In this document: positions 52,220 to 61,224 of the stretch, one piece after another
Position numbering within the stretch: position 1 is the first letter of the stretch
Layout of the letters: every line of letters starts with the position of its first letter
Source of the DNA: Pseudoalteromonas tunicata
GTDB taxonomy: Bacteria > Pseudomonadota > Gammaproteobacteria > Enterobacterales > Alteromonadaceae
Reading direction: 5' to 3'
Length of the DNA: 64,000 nt
NCBI RefSeq assembly: GCF_002310815.1
Contig: NZ_CP011032.1
Span: forward strand, 2,086,001 to 2,150,000
Notes under the pieces: generated by a model
Database searches by the model: none
Seen by the model: the letters and a program-made list of their open reading frames with translations, nothing else
What the model was told of the DNA's origin: nothing
Program-made: the position numbers and the translations under genes

Positions 52220-54103
52220 TTAAGATTTCGACTCATCGCTTAATTGTGCTTCTTGGCGCACGTAACCGGCTGCTTCATCATGATTTTGACCAATCGCTTG
52301 TTGCATAGGAATCGCGCGCGATTGCTGATTAATCTCATGAATTTGCGCCGCATTGTATAAATCTCGCTCACTGGTAATGGCAGCAATCGACTCGCGATCT
52401 TTTAAGAAACCAACCACATCTTTACGAATACTAGCCAGCTCTTCATCATTTTTGTGCATTTCTAAAATAAACCGAGGATGCTCTAAATTACGCATGCCAC
52501 TGGCCGCAAAAGTGCTTGAAACGATACGACTGACGATAATCCAAGGTGTAATGCTTGAGCGCACTAAGGTATTTTCTGAACGAGTCGAATCGTGAATACC
52601 TGTACCGGTTGAGATTTTTGATTCGGTGAACGTTCCTTCTACTTTTAAATAAATCAGCTCACTTTCAAATAACATTTCCGCAAAAAACACATGAGCAGAA
52701 TTAGTTAAAATACGGGCAAAAGCACGTAAAAGAATGGCGGCGAAAAACAAATGCACTACGGTACTTATTACATTACTCAAGGTTGTAATTTGCTCTGCTG
52801 ATAATCGCGCTAAACTTTTACCACCAAATTGAGCAATTGTTTGGTACACAGCCCCTAAATTAAACGCCAATAAAACCACTAAAATTGCACCGGTAATATA
52901 CAGTAAATTACCTAACACCAGGCTTGTTAAGCGCGCTAAGTTGAAGCTTGAGCCTAATTCCATCGGCTTGACCTTAGGTTGGATTTCTTGGATCATTTCA
53001 CCAAAAAACTTTCCCTTGCCTTCAACTTGTTCGTTTAAATTGGGCTCTAATTCTTGATATACCCGATTTGGTACTTCTTTATAACGACGATTAGCCATCA
53101 CTAAGTTATCTAAATTAATAAAAATCTCATTAGGATGAACAGATTCCTGCCAATTTTCACGCAGTTCAGATACTTCTACTTTCGGATCGGTATAATTTAG
53201 ACGCTTAAATAACATCAGTGCAGTAATTGTAGTTACAACAATTGCGCCAACTAAAATCGATATTAAATACAATGCAGTATGAGGATCGGGTAAGTACACG
53301 GCAAGTTGGCTGACATCGGCCAAATCCATCTTCGCGGTATTTAAAAACAAGCTAAAACCCACCCCCACAGCGACAGGTAAAATAATGGCGCCCGCAATCA
53401 CTTTGGCAAGCACCATGCCCCCCATACTTGGAATGTGTTTATCAGCTGTGCGCACTAAGGCTGTACCTACTTGGCGCCAGACTAAAAGCAAATACAGTGT
53501 AAGTGCAACAGAATATAGCGGAAATACAAACTCACCAATTTCGCCGGCAAAACCCGCTAATGAGACAAACGCAGCTAAAGCATAGGCAATTAATGCTACA
53601 AGTGTTTTTACAATCGCGCCAAATAAACGCTGTGCCATGTTGCGCACTGGATACGGCATAAACGTTAGTTTTGGTAAGATACTATGTAAAAAATGCGCTA
53701 AGAAACCATGCGGCTCTATAAAAGTTGCATTTTTACGCCCAACTAACATTTCTGTTAAATCTTGTTTTGAATAAGCAACATAAGATGATTCTTCTTTCGC
53801 CGTACTGGCTTCAGAGCGACTAAAATTGGCAGCTAACGAGGTTGGGTGATTTCGTCCAACAAAATAACGTAACGTAGCAATAATTCCTGATGTGGCTGTT
53901 TTTAAACCCAAGCCCAACAAAAATAAGCCAAATACCACAGTGATCCAGCCCAAAACGGCATCACTTTTAACACTTGATGCTGCTTGTACCAATAAATACA
54001 CGCCCAATAGTGCTTCGATTGCCCCTCGGATTGCTGTGACAGCCCCTTCTTTTTTAAAGGGATTTTTTAGCCCTAAATCAATAGATCCGTAATCAAATGC
54101 CAT
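52220..54103 (-). CDS. Large unrecognised polytopic membrane protein, 627 aa
   Basis: 627-residue inner-membrane protein that I cannot place in a family. From the ATG at 54103 (AGGAG seven bases upstream) it begins MAFDYGSIDLGLKNPFKKEG. It then has about eight to nine membrane helices in three groups (about residues 20-65, 165-305 and 400-475). The groups are separated by two cytoplasmic-looking segments of about 95 residues each. A soluble C-terminal tail of about 150 residues is rich in Glu, Gln and Asp. The tail contains HDSTRSENTLVRSS and ends acidic. It is a single gene with its own terminator. Function is unknown. Upstream lies a coiled-coil protein gene on the same strand. Confidence 0.7.
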   Translation of the reverse strand: MAFDYGSIDLGLKNPFKKEGAVTAIRGAIEALLGVYLLVQAASSVKSDAVLGWITVVFGLFLLGLGLKTATSGIIATLRYFVGRNHPTSLAANFSRSEASTAKEESSYVAYSKQDLTEMLVGRKNATFIEPHGFLAHFLHSILPKLTFMPYPVRNMAQRLFGAIVKTLVALIAYALAAFVSLAGFAGEIGEFVFPLYSVALTLYLLLVWRQVGTALVRTADKHIPSMGGMVLAKVIAGAIILPVAVGVGFSLFLNTAKMDLADVSQLAVYLPDPHTALYLISILVGAIVVTTITALMLFKRLNYTDPKVEVSELRENWQESVHPNEIFINLDNLVMANRRYKEVPNRVYQELEPNLNEQVEGKGKFFGEMIQEIQPKVKPMELGSSFNLARLTSLVLGNLLYITGAILVVLLAFNLGAVYQTIAQFGGKSLARLSAEQITTLSNVISTVVHLFFAAILLRAFARILTNSAHVFFAEMLFESELIYLKVEGTFTESKISTGTGIHDSTRSENTLVRSSITPWIIVSRIVSSTFAASGMRNLEHPRFILEMHKNDEELASIRKDVVGFLKDRESIAAITSERDLYNAAQIHEINQQSRAIPMQQAIGQNHDEAAGYVRQEAQLSDESKS

Positions 54104-54425
54104 TTTACACTCCTGTCGAAACACATCAAACAAGCGCACTGCCACAGAAATCATGGCGTAAACTTGTCATTATTAAACTAAACCAAAGCTAGATTTATTG
54201 TTATAGCTTTAGTTTTGGCACTCAGATTACGATATTTAACAAGTATTTAGAAGCCAAATATCTCATGCTGCATACAATTTAATTTCGACAAAAGAACCAT
54301 TTTAAGAGCTATTTTAGAGTTAAAGCTCTGATTGGAAGTGATTAAAGTGACTATCCCATCAAATCTGTGATAATTCGATTGAATAGCCAGGCACCATTTA
54401 ACAGTCAGATTTAGCACGTCACGCT
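54104..54425. other. Intergenic region, nothing seen
   Basis: 322 bases of AT-rich DNA between two minus-strand genes of unknown function. I find no gene, no clear terminator and no obvious operator in it. Confidence 0.6.
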
Positions 54426-55085
54426 TTATTCTCCAGCACGCAGTTGCAAATGATACTCACTGGCTTGCTGCAAATTGGCTAAAAGATCAACTCCGTTTGC
54501 TTGTTTGCCATAAAGCACTTGTTCAAGGGCATCAAGCTCTTTGCCTTCATGACCCTTCATTAATGCTTCAATTTTCTCGTTAAGATTTGTTTGCTCTTCT
54601 TCAATTTGCTCAAGCAACGTTGCTTTATCTGTTGCAGTTAAAGCTATGGATTGCTCTATTTCTTCTTTAGCTAAAGTAAGCAGATCAATTTTAGCTTCAA
54701 GTTCTTTGACTTTCTCATAATCGATGCCTAAACGAGCAAAAATAATGGCGCGCTTTAAATCTTGGGGTGTCATTTCAACTTCAATTGGCTCATTTAAAAT
54801 AGCATCAATACTATTACGACTATAACTAATTGCTTTTTCTCGAGAATTTAGCCGCACATCAAGTTCACTGGTAACTTTATCCGTTATTTTCTTATACAAG
54901 GTTCGCGTCGAATCAGGTATTTCATGTTTAACATTGGCATCAAGCACCCCAGTCGCCACACTGGCGTTATCTAGTGCATCTGTAAATTTAGTTAACGTTC
55001 CTTGATGATTAATGTTTGCGTCTTTTTTACTTATTTGTGTGTCTATTGCCACCTTGTTGGCAATAGTTTGAATAGATAAAAACAT
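54426..55085 (-). CDS. Unrecognised coiled-coil protein, 219 aa
   Basis: 219-residue soluble, acidic protein with no signal peptide. Residues 60-110 contain a region with conserved-looking SYSRNSIDAILNEPIEVEMTP. Residues 115-190 are a continuous predicted coiled coil (YEKVKELEAKIDLLTLAKEE onwards). I recognise no family. The N-terminal residues are polar and Asn/Thr/Asp-rich, suggesting a flexible lead. No ribosome binding site better than CGAC precedes the ATG. It is divergent from the copper-receptor-like gene. Confidence 0.6.
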   Translation of the reverse strand: MFLSIQTIANKVAIDTQISKKDANINHQGTLTKFTDALDNASVATGVLDANVKHEIPDSTRTLYKKITDKVTSELDVRLNSREKAISYSRNSIDAILNEPIEVEMTPQDLKRAIIFARLGIDYEKVKELEAKIDLLTLAKEEIEQSIALTATDKATLLEQIEEEQTNLNEKIEALMKGHEGKELDALEQVLYGKQANGVDLLANLQQASEYHLQLRAGE

Positions 55086-55291
55086 AGTCGTCCTTACACT
55101 TAATTTTCAAAGTCTTTTTACAAAGCAATCGCTGTACCAATTTTATCTTTTTATCACGCCAAACACAGTTTACTGCTCTAGGATATAAGGTTTTTATTCT
55201 TACCTGCGACAATTTGTCACATGTTCAGCACTAATAAGCAGCTTTATAATTAAGCTGAAAACTGGATAACTCAAAGAATTTGAAGGAAATT

Positions 55292-57430
55292 ATGGCTACT
55301 CAACATGCTTATCCAAAGCTGAATAAAACGATACTAGCGCTGTCTCCCCTTGCGTTAATCATTAATGGTCTTTTTTCAGCAACCGCTGTCGCCGATGATA
55401 AAATTGAAGTGATTGAAATTCATGCTGATCATCTCAAAGACGCAAGCTTATTAGGCTCAAGCGAGCAGCTTTTAACAGAATTAGGGGTCGATTTTTCTGC
55501 CGCTGGGGGTGTCTCTAGCTTGCCTATTTTAAACGGCATGATGGGCGATAGAGTTAAAGTCTTAGTCGATGGGGCAGATATTACCGCGGCATGCGCGAAT
55601 CAAATGAACCCGCCACTTTCGTACTTATCAGCAAATCAAATCAAAAGCTTAACTGTTATTGCGGGTATTTCACCTGTCAGTGCAGGTGGCGATAATATTG
55701 CTGGCGTGATCCACGTTAACGCCATCGCACCAACATTTAGCGATTCAACCAGTTTAACGTGGCAAGCGGGCTCATTGGCTGCGCAATATCGCAGCGTTGA
55801 TGAAGGCGTTTCTCTCGGTGCGAGTGCGCAATTGGCCAGTAAAACATTTAGCTTAAGTTATCAAGGCGCATATTCAGATGCGAAAAGCTACCAAGATGGT
55901 AATGGTGAGACTGTGCTTGATACCTTATACCGCTCACAAAACCATGTGCTTATAGCGGCATTAAAATCTGATAAACAACAATTGGCCATTAAACTCAATC
56001 ATCAGCATATTCCCTTTCAAGGATTTGCTAATCAATACATGGACATGGTTGATAACACCAGTGTTGGTTTGACCACACAATATCAACGCCAAACCGAGTT
56101 AGGTGATTTTTCGGCGCACCTAAACTGGCATAAAGTGAGCCACGAAATGGGGTTCTTTACTGATGAGAAAACCGGCAAAATGCCAATGAAAACCGATGCC
56201 GAAGATGCCAGTTACCAACTCAAATTCGCTCACGAGTTTAACAATACATCGGCCATTACTCTCGGCCAAGAGTATTACCATTACGAAATCGAAGACTGGT
56301 GGCCACCGGTTGCAGGCTCAATGATGATGGGCCCTAATGAATATCACAATATTCATGATGGTAAACGGCAACGTTTGGCCGCTTTTGCACAGTTAGATCA
56401 GCAACTGAATACCGCTTGGTCAATGTCAGGCGGCATTCGAATTGAACAAGTGCGCACCCAAGCTGGTTTGGTACAAAATTACAACAGCATGCCAATGACG
56501 ATGCCAGGCATGGCAATGCCAATGAAAAGTATCGATGCCAAAGCAGCCGAACAGTTTAATCAGCAAGACCGAAAACAAAGCGACACCTTGGTAGATGCCA
56601 CAATAGTTACGCGTTATGCATTCGATAATTTTAAAGAACTACAATTTGGATTAGCCCGCAAAAATCGTGCACCTAACTTGTATGAGCGCTATAGCTGGGG
56701 GCAAAGCGCTATGGCGACCAGCATGATAGGTTGGTATGGTGATGGTAACGGCTATATTGGCGATATTCATTTAGCACCAGAATCGGCGCATACCGCCAGT
56801 ATTACCTATGCAATGGCCGGTGACACATCACCTTGGCAATGGAGTACAAACCTTTGGTACAGCGCAGTCAATGATTATATCGATGCCGATGTGGTGGGTC
56901 GTTTTAATCGCAGTAATATTGCGGATAATAAACGTCATATTTTAAAATTTACCAATGTAGATGCACACCTTTATGGGGTGCGATTCGATGGCTCAGTACA
57001 ACTTCATGACAGTAAAAACCAAGGCCAAATTACATTAAAAGCCAAGGTTAATGCGACCCGTGGTGAGCGCGATGATAGTAACGACCCGCTTTATCAAATT
57101 CAACCCTTACAAAGTGAATTAAAGCTGATACAACAACAGGATAACTGGCAGCACGCCATCAGTTGGCAATGGGTCGATAGCAAACATCGTATAGACGCAC
57201 GCCGCCTTGAAAATCAAACCGATAGTTATCATTTGGTTAATATTCAAAGCAGTGTGACTTGGCAGCAATTAAGCATGACATTTGCCATCACTAATTTTCT
57301 TGATACTCAGTACGAATTACCATTAGGTGGCGTTAATATTGCAGAATTTAAAGCCGATACCTCACAAGGGTATCAACAATTACGCGGTCAAGGTCGCTCG
57401 TTGAATGTCAGTATGAATTATACTTTTTAA
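55292..57430 (+). CDS. TonB-dependent receptor resembling copper receptor OprC/NosA
   Basis: 712-residue TonB-dependent receptor. The start is ATG 55292 with AAGGA five bases upstream. An earlier TTG at 55280 lies in the ribosome binding site. A signal peptide ends at about residue 34 (AVA). In the plug, ACANQMNPPLSYL carries a C-x-x-x-M pair (Cys101, Met105). This resembles the plug motif of the copper receptor OprC, whose copper is bound by Cys-x3-Met and His-x-Met (from memory). Other OprC-like segments are FANQYMDM and EDWWPPVAGS. A methionine-rich loop (about residues 397-409, eight Met within SMPMTMPGMAMPMKS) adds to a copper theme. It ends in Phe after VSMNYTF. It is followed by a strong terminator. 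Confidence 0.85.
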   Translation: MATQHAYPKLNKTILALSPLALIINGLFSATAVADDKIEVIEIHADHLKDASLLGSSEQLLTELGVDFSAAGGVSSLPILNGMMGDRVKVLVDGADITAACANQMNPPLSYLSANQIKSLTVIAGISPVSAGGDNIAGVIHVNAIAPTFSDSTSLTWQAGSLAAQYRSVDEGVSLGASAQLASKTFSLSYQGAYSDAKSYQDGNGETVLDTLYRSQNHVLIAALKSDKQQLAIKLNHQHIPFQGFANQYMDMVDNTSVGLTTQYQRQTELGDFSAHLNWHKVSHEMGFFTDEKTGKMPMKTDAEDASYQLKFAHEFNNTSAITLGQEYYHYEIEDWWPPVAGSMMMGPNEYHNIHDGKRQRLAAFAQLDQQLNTAWSMSGGIRIEQVRTQAGLVQNYNSMPMTMPGMAMPMKSIDAKAAEQFNQQDRKQSDTLVDATIVTRYAFDNFKELQFGLARKNRAPNLYERYSWGQSAMATSMIGWYGDGNGYIGDIHLAPESAHTASITYAMAGDTSPWQWSTNLWYSAVNDYIDADVVGRFNRSNIADNKRHILKFTNVDAHLYGVRFDGSVQLHDSKNQGQITLKAKVNATRGERDDSNDPLYQIQPLQSELKLIQQQDNWQHAISWQWVDSKHRIDARRLENQTDSYHLVNIQSSVTWQQLSMTFAITNFLDTQYELPLGGVNIAEFKADTSQGYQQLRGQGRSLNVSMNYTF

Positions 57431-57456
57431 CCAATTTAATACTCTGACTTTATATG

Positions 57457-57496
57457 AAAAAACCCTAAATCAACCTTGGTTGCTTTAGGGTTTTTT
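57457..57496. terminator. Bidirectional intrinsic terminator
   Basis: The outer stem AAAACCCTAAA with TTTAGGGTTTT and the inner CAACC/GGTTG form a long hairpin flanked by A and T runs. Confidence 0.88.
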
Positions 57497-57604
57497 ATAC
57501 TTGACCGTTTATGTATATAAACTTAAAAATGTAGCTTGATATCAATTCTTAGGCTTATCTACCCTGCTAACAATCCATTTAAAACTAGATTACAAAAGAG
57601 TCTT

Positions 57605-58213
57605 TTATAACGCTGGCGATTTTTTTGTTCGTGCCAGTAACCAAAACAATAGTTTGTTTAAAACGAAATAAACAGCGATGCTGCCACTGATTGCGATTAA
57701 CGAAAACCAATTTGGCAACCATTGTACCGCATCAGGTTGAAACGAAAATGAGAGCGACATTAAGCCGCCATTTTTATCGAGCCAAACGCCAACATTATTA
57801 TCAACTATATGCAATAAGCCCATAATAAATATCAAAATACTTAAACAATAGCCAAAGCCAAAAGCAAGGGTTGCAACAAAATGCAATACGCCCTTTTTAG
57901 TGTGGTTGATCAACGCAGTTAAAATTGCCTGAGGATGCCCTTTTGATACTTCTTGCGCATGTAAAATTTCACTGATTAAAGGCGTTAAATATTCATCTGG
58001 GGAACCCAATTTTGTAATCGCATTGATCATTTTATCCGCTTCTGTTTCACCTTCGTTGTGCATCGCAGATTCATACAAATGACTCAATATTTCTAAACGA
58101 ATATCCTCTCTTTCTGCCAATGGTAAAGGTTTGAGTTTATGCTTTAACTCAGTATCAAAATGGTCCCAAACCTTTTGTGTAATCTCGCTTTCGATAGGAA
58201 ATAATTGGCTCAT
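57605..58213 (-). CDS. HAAS-type membrane protein partnered with PadR
   Basis: 202-residue protein. The N-terminal 90 residues are helical and resemble the HAAS/DUF1700 signalling domain (REDIRLEILSHLYESAM, ITKLGSPDEYLTPLI). They are followed by two or three membrane helices (about residues 112-138, 165-190). HAAS proteins are commonly encoded next to a PadR regulator and are thought to sense membrane state and act on it. Here the start overlaps the padR stop by four bases, matching that pattern. The family call is by motif and context. Confidence 0.75.
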   Translation of the reverse strand: MSQLFPIESEITQKVWDHFDTELKHKLKPLPLAEREDIRLEILSHLYESAMHNEGETEADKMINAITKLGSPDEYLTPLISEILHAQEVSKGHPQAILTALINHTKKGVLHFVATLAFGFGYCLSILIFIMGLLHIVDNNVGVWLDKNGGLMSLSFSFQPDAVQWLPNWFSLIAISGSIAVYFVLNKLLFWLLARTKKSPAL

Positions 58214-58560
58214 GATTGCATCACCATTTGTAAAATTGAATTATGGGTATTGCTCCAAGTAAACTTCATTTTAGTCAGTACTTCATAGCCTAACTCAGTA
58301 ATTTGATAGTATTTACGAGGAGTACCCACTTCGGCCGTTTGCCATTCGGTTATCACTAACCCGTCGCGCTTAAGTCGGTTTAACAATGGGTATAAAGTAC
58401 CTTCTGCAACGTCTATCATCGTCAGCCTTTTTATTTCAGACGCAATTTCATAACCATAGCTTTGCCCTTGTTGTAACTTTAAAAGAATGATGAATTCTAA
58501 AAGCCCTTTTCTAAATTGCGGTAACCATCGCTCGATCACCTGATCGCTTTCAGTTGTCAT
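58210..58560 (-). CDS. PadR-family transcriptional regulator
   Basis: 116-residue winged-helix repressor. It shows LEFIILLKLQQGQSYGYEIASEI, then EGTLYPLLNRLKRDGLV and PRKYYQITELGYEVL, the PadR hallmark arrangement. A short C-terminal helix provides the dimer. It is translationally coupled to the downstream HAAS-type gene. It faces an exported alpha/beta hydrolase gene across a 253-base gap that carries two inverted repeats with ATGT/ACAT ends, the type of element PadR proteins bind. The autoregulatory role is inferred. Confidence 0.92.
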   Translation of the reverse strand: MTTESDQVIERWLPQFRKGLLEFIILLKLQQGQSYGYEIASEIKRLTMIDVAEGTLYPLLNRLKRDGLVITEWQTAEVGTPRKYYQITELGYEVLTKMKFTWSNTHNSILQMVMQS

Positions 58561-58723
58561 GAAATACGTACCCTTATACTTATTGGCATAGCACTACTAC
58601 ATACATCGAATTATACCCACATCTATATTTGAGACAATTAAAAAATAAATTCATATAAAAACTAATTAGTTAACCTTTTAAGTCATTCTTTATAGCTCGA
58701 TTGATATGGGAATTCAACCCGCA

Positions 58724-58754
58724 CTTAAAACATAGCATTGCTATGTAATTTAAG
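58724..58754. promoter_or_regulatory. Extended inverted repeat, candidate PadR operator
   Basis: ACATAGCA (58730-58737) and TGCTATGT (58739-58746) are a perfect inverted repeat with a one-base centre, extended by CTTAAA and TTTAAG outside it. Confidence 0.55.
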
Positions 58755-58757
58755 TTC

Positions 58758-58785
58758 ATGTAACGTACATAGTATAACAATGTAC
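58758..58785. promoter_or_regulatory. ATGTA/TACAT and GTACAT/ATGTAC inverted repeats at the hydrolase promoter
   Basis: ATGTA-acg-TACAT (58758-58770) overlaps GTACAT-N9-ATGTAC (58765-58785). A -10-like TATAAC (58773-58778) lies between the second pair of arms, so occupancy would block the hydrolase promoter. Confidence 0.55.
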
Positions 58786-58813
58786 ACACCTATTACTTAG
58801 TAAGGAAGTTACT

Positions 58814-60226
58814 ATGCTTAATCGAACCAGTATCATACTGACAACAATTTCATGGCTCATGTTTAGTTCTATTGCGTTTGCCCAAACACAGATAAAAGAT
58901 GCGCAAGGCGCATGGTTAGGAACCATGAGCATACCAAATGGCCCAACATTACGTGTTGGTGTGGAAGTATTTAAACGCGCAAACAACGAATGGGGAGCAA
59001 ATGTCGCAAGCCTAGATCAAATGAGCCGCTATATGACTTCAGATATTGCACTACAGAACAACATTCTAACGGTACAATTGCGCGAAGCACCTATCAAAAT
59101 TACCGGTCAATTGAGTGCTGATGGTAAAACAATTGCAGCAGAGTTTACCCAAGGTGATAACCACTGGGCCTTACCTTTAAGCAAAGTAACTATGCTTCCT
59201 CAAATCAACCGCGCGCAAACACCCACGGCTATTACGACGTATAATGAAAACGAAGTACGCTATGTTAATTCGAACGATCAAACATGGTTATCTGGCACAT
59301 TAACCACTCCTAAAGATAACCTTCGCCACCCTGCTGTTATGTTAATTGCGGGCTCGGGTCCAAATCAACGCGATTCATATCACAACGGTCATAGACCATT
59401 TAAAGTATTGGCTGATTATTTAACAAAACAAGGGTTTGTTGTACTGCGCGCTGATAAGCGTGGCGTCTATCAATCTGCGGGTCAATTTAAAGAAGGCGAT
59501 GTACACAACTTTGCCAATGATACACAGGCGGCAATTCAATTTTTAAAAACTCATGACCAAGTTGATGCCAATCGCATCTTCCTTATAGGACATAGCGAAG
59601 GTAGTTTTATTGCAGCAATGGCTGCCACAATTGAAAAAGTGCAAGGCGTGATTTCGATGGCAGGCCCTGGAATGTCTACCTTAGACATTCTTTTATTACA
59701 AGATCAAACAGAGCCCGCGGCAAAAGGAGCAACTAAAGCAGAAACTGACGTATTGCTAAAGTTCAGTCAACCGTTTTATCGAACGGTACTCAGTACAACG
59801 GATGAACACAAACGTAAACTTGAGTTGCAAGCTTTGTACGATAATTTAACCGGCTCGAGGGCTGAAATAGTGAACAAATGGGTCGCACAGCAAGGCACCT
59901 TAAATGTTAATTTAGCCGCCAGTAATACGTTTTATCTTTGGTTACAGCAAAACCCACTCGATTACTGGGCAAAACTAGCTATACCCGCTTTGTTACTTAA
60001 TGGTGATAAAGATTCCCAAGTACCAGCACAAGAAAACATTGCAGGACTTGCAAACACACTAAAAAACAACAAAATAAGCTATCAGCAATATATTTTGCCT
60101 GGTCTTAATCACATGTTTCAAGATGCACAAAGCGGTGCAAATGATGAATATGCTAGCATTGAAGAAACCATCAATCCCAAAGCCTTAGACATTATCGGCC
60201 AATGGTTAAAGCAACAGGCCAAATAA
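58814..60226 (+). CDS. Exported alpha/beta hydrolase
   Basis: 470-residue hydrolase. A signal peptide is at residues 1-23 (ending AFA). An N-terminal beta-rich domain of about 120 residues resembles DUF3887/lipid-binding type caps. The alpha/beta fold starts at HPAVMLIAGSGPNQRDS (oxyanion region), has the nucleophile elbow GHSEGS (Ser near residue 263), and a late Asp in LLLNGDKDSQVPAQE and His in LPGLNHMF. It acts on an unknown ester or peptide in the periplasm. The ribosome binding site is AAGGAAG. The PadR-type repeats upstream suggest stress control. Confidence 0.88.
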   Translation: MLNRTSIILTTISWLMFSSIAFAQTQIKDAQGAWLGTMSIPNGPTLRVGVEVFKRANNEWGANVASLDQMSRYMTSDIALQNNILTVQLREAPIKITGQLSADGKTIAAEFTQGDNHWALPLSKVTMLPQINRAQTPTAITTYNENEVRYVNSNDQTWLSGTLTTPKDNLRHPAVMLIAGSGPNQRDSYHNGHRPFKVLADYLTKQGFVVLRADKRGVYQSAGQFKEGDVHNFANDTQAAIQFLKTHDQVDANRIFLIGHSEGSFIAAMAATIEKVQGVISMAGPGMSTLDILLLQDQTEPAAKGATKAETDVLLKFSQPFYRTVLSTTDEHKRKLELQALYDNLTGSRAEIVNKWVAQQGTLNVNLAASNTFYLWLQQNPLDYWAKLAIPALLLNGDKDSQVPAQENIAGLANTLKNNKISYQQYILPGLNHMFQDAQSGANDEYASIEETINPKALDIIGQWLKQQAK

Positions 60227-60445
60227 TCGCAATACTGGATGATAAATCAATCTCGGGCAGCTATTGTCAATACTAACAGGGTTGAATTAGCTCACTATTA
60301 ACGCTCCTTGTGGCCTTAACAGTCTCTGGCTAGTGATCAACATCGTAAATATTTACTTTTAATTGTTAAATATTGGCAAATCCCTTATCGAGAACAGAAG
60401 TTAAATAAAATGTTCTATACTCTGTTTTAAGTTAAGGGACTCAAT

Positions 60446-60475
60446 ATGGTTCACTTAAAATACAAAACTCAGTAG
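60446..60475 (+). CDS. Possible 9-codon leader-type ORF before a hairpin
   Basis: A tiny frame (MVHLKYKTQ) with AAGGGA eight bases before its ATG, stopping at the base of a hairpin (60471-60500). It may be a chance arrangement. A -10-like TATACT is at 60416-60421. No gene follows on this strand, so it is not a leader of anything obvious. Confidence 0.15.
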   Translation: MVHLKYKTQ

Positions 60476-60500
60476 TGGCACATGGACGTGCCCTACTACT
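60471..60500 (-). terminator. Hairpin, probable terminator of the acetyltransferase gene
   Basis: On the plus strand AGTAGT-GGCAC (60471-60481) pairs with GTGCC-CTACTACT (60488-60500) with a two-base bulge. On the minus strand it is followed shortly by TTTTG. Confidence 0.5.
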
Positions 60501-60941
60501 TTACAAATCAGTGTGGTATTGCAAACGCAATAATGTTTGTGAAGTGGGCTGATGAAACGTTTCTTCAACAAACTCAAAACCATATTTTGCATAAAAATTA
60601 CGGCCAAGCGTGTTCTCTTTAAACACTTCAACAACTAAATCCCCATGCAACTGGCGGGCTTTATTCATCAATGCCGCACCAATACCATGACCATGAAAGT
60701 CAGGCTTCAAAAATATTGCCCCCACTTCGTTACCCATCAACGCAATAAAACCGACAACAACACCATCAATTTGCGCTACCCAAGTATCGGTATTGGGCAA
60801 ATACAATTGAGCTACATTCTGTCGTTCTTGATAGATAAATTCATCCGTCATAAATGTATGTGCAAGCCGCGTTGCCTCTTCCCAAGAATCGAGCACAGCA
60901 ATTAAATCTTCAGTCTCATAGTGTCTTATTGTTAAATTCAT
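60501..60941 (-). CDS. GNAT-family N-acetyltransferase
   Basis: 146-residue single-domain GNAT. It has the N-terminal MNLTIRHYETEDLIAVLDSWEEA helix-strand, VGFIALMGNEVGAIFLKPDFHGHGIGAALM with the acetyl-CoA loop HGHGIGA, and the C-terminal GRNFYAKYGFE. It resembles the YjaB/YiaC group that acetylates protein or small amines. It is a single gene with a probable hairpin terminator. The substrate is unknown. Confidence 0.9.
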   Translation of the reverse strand: MNLTIRHYETEDLIAVLDSWEEATRLAHTFMTDEFIYQERQNVAQLYLPNTDTWVAQIDGVVVGFIALMGNEVGAIFLKPDFHGHGIGAALMNKARQLHGDLVVEVFKENTLGRNFYAKYGFEFVEETFHQPTSQTLLRLQYHTDL

Positions 60942-61224
60942 TATCGTTTACCTGCTTCATTTTAGAGGCATTCATTCTATAAACACTTCATTAGGATGGA
61001 TTGAAGAAAAACGACAACGTTTTAATTTAAGCTAAAACTTGGCAAGCAAAAAACATAACCAGCTGAATTATAAATAAATATTAACTTTATTTATCAAGAC
61101 TTACTTTTTAAGCACAACAAGGCGCGTTGAGGCCTCTATAGCAGGTCGAATGCACGTTAAGCTAAGGCTAAAGGTTAAAAAAACGGCTTGAGATAGATTG
61201 AGTATTGAGTAATGAGTAATGGGG

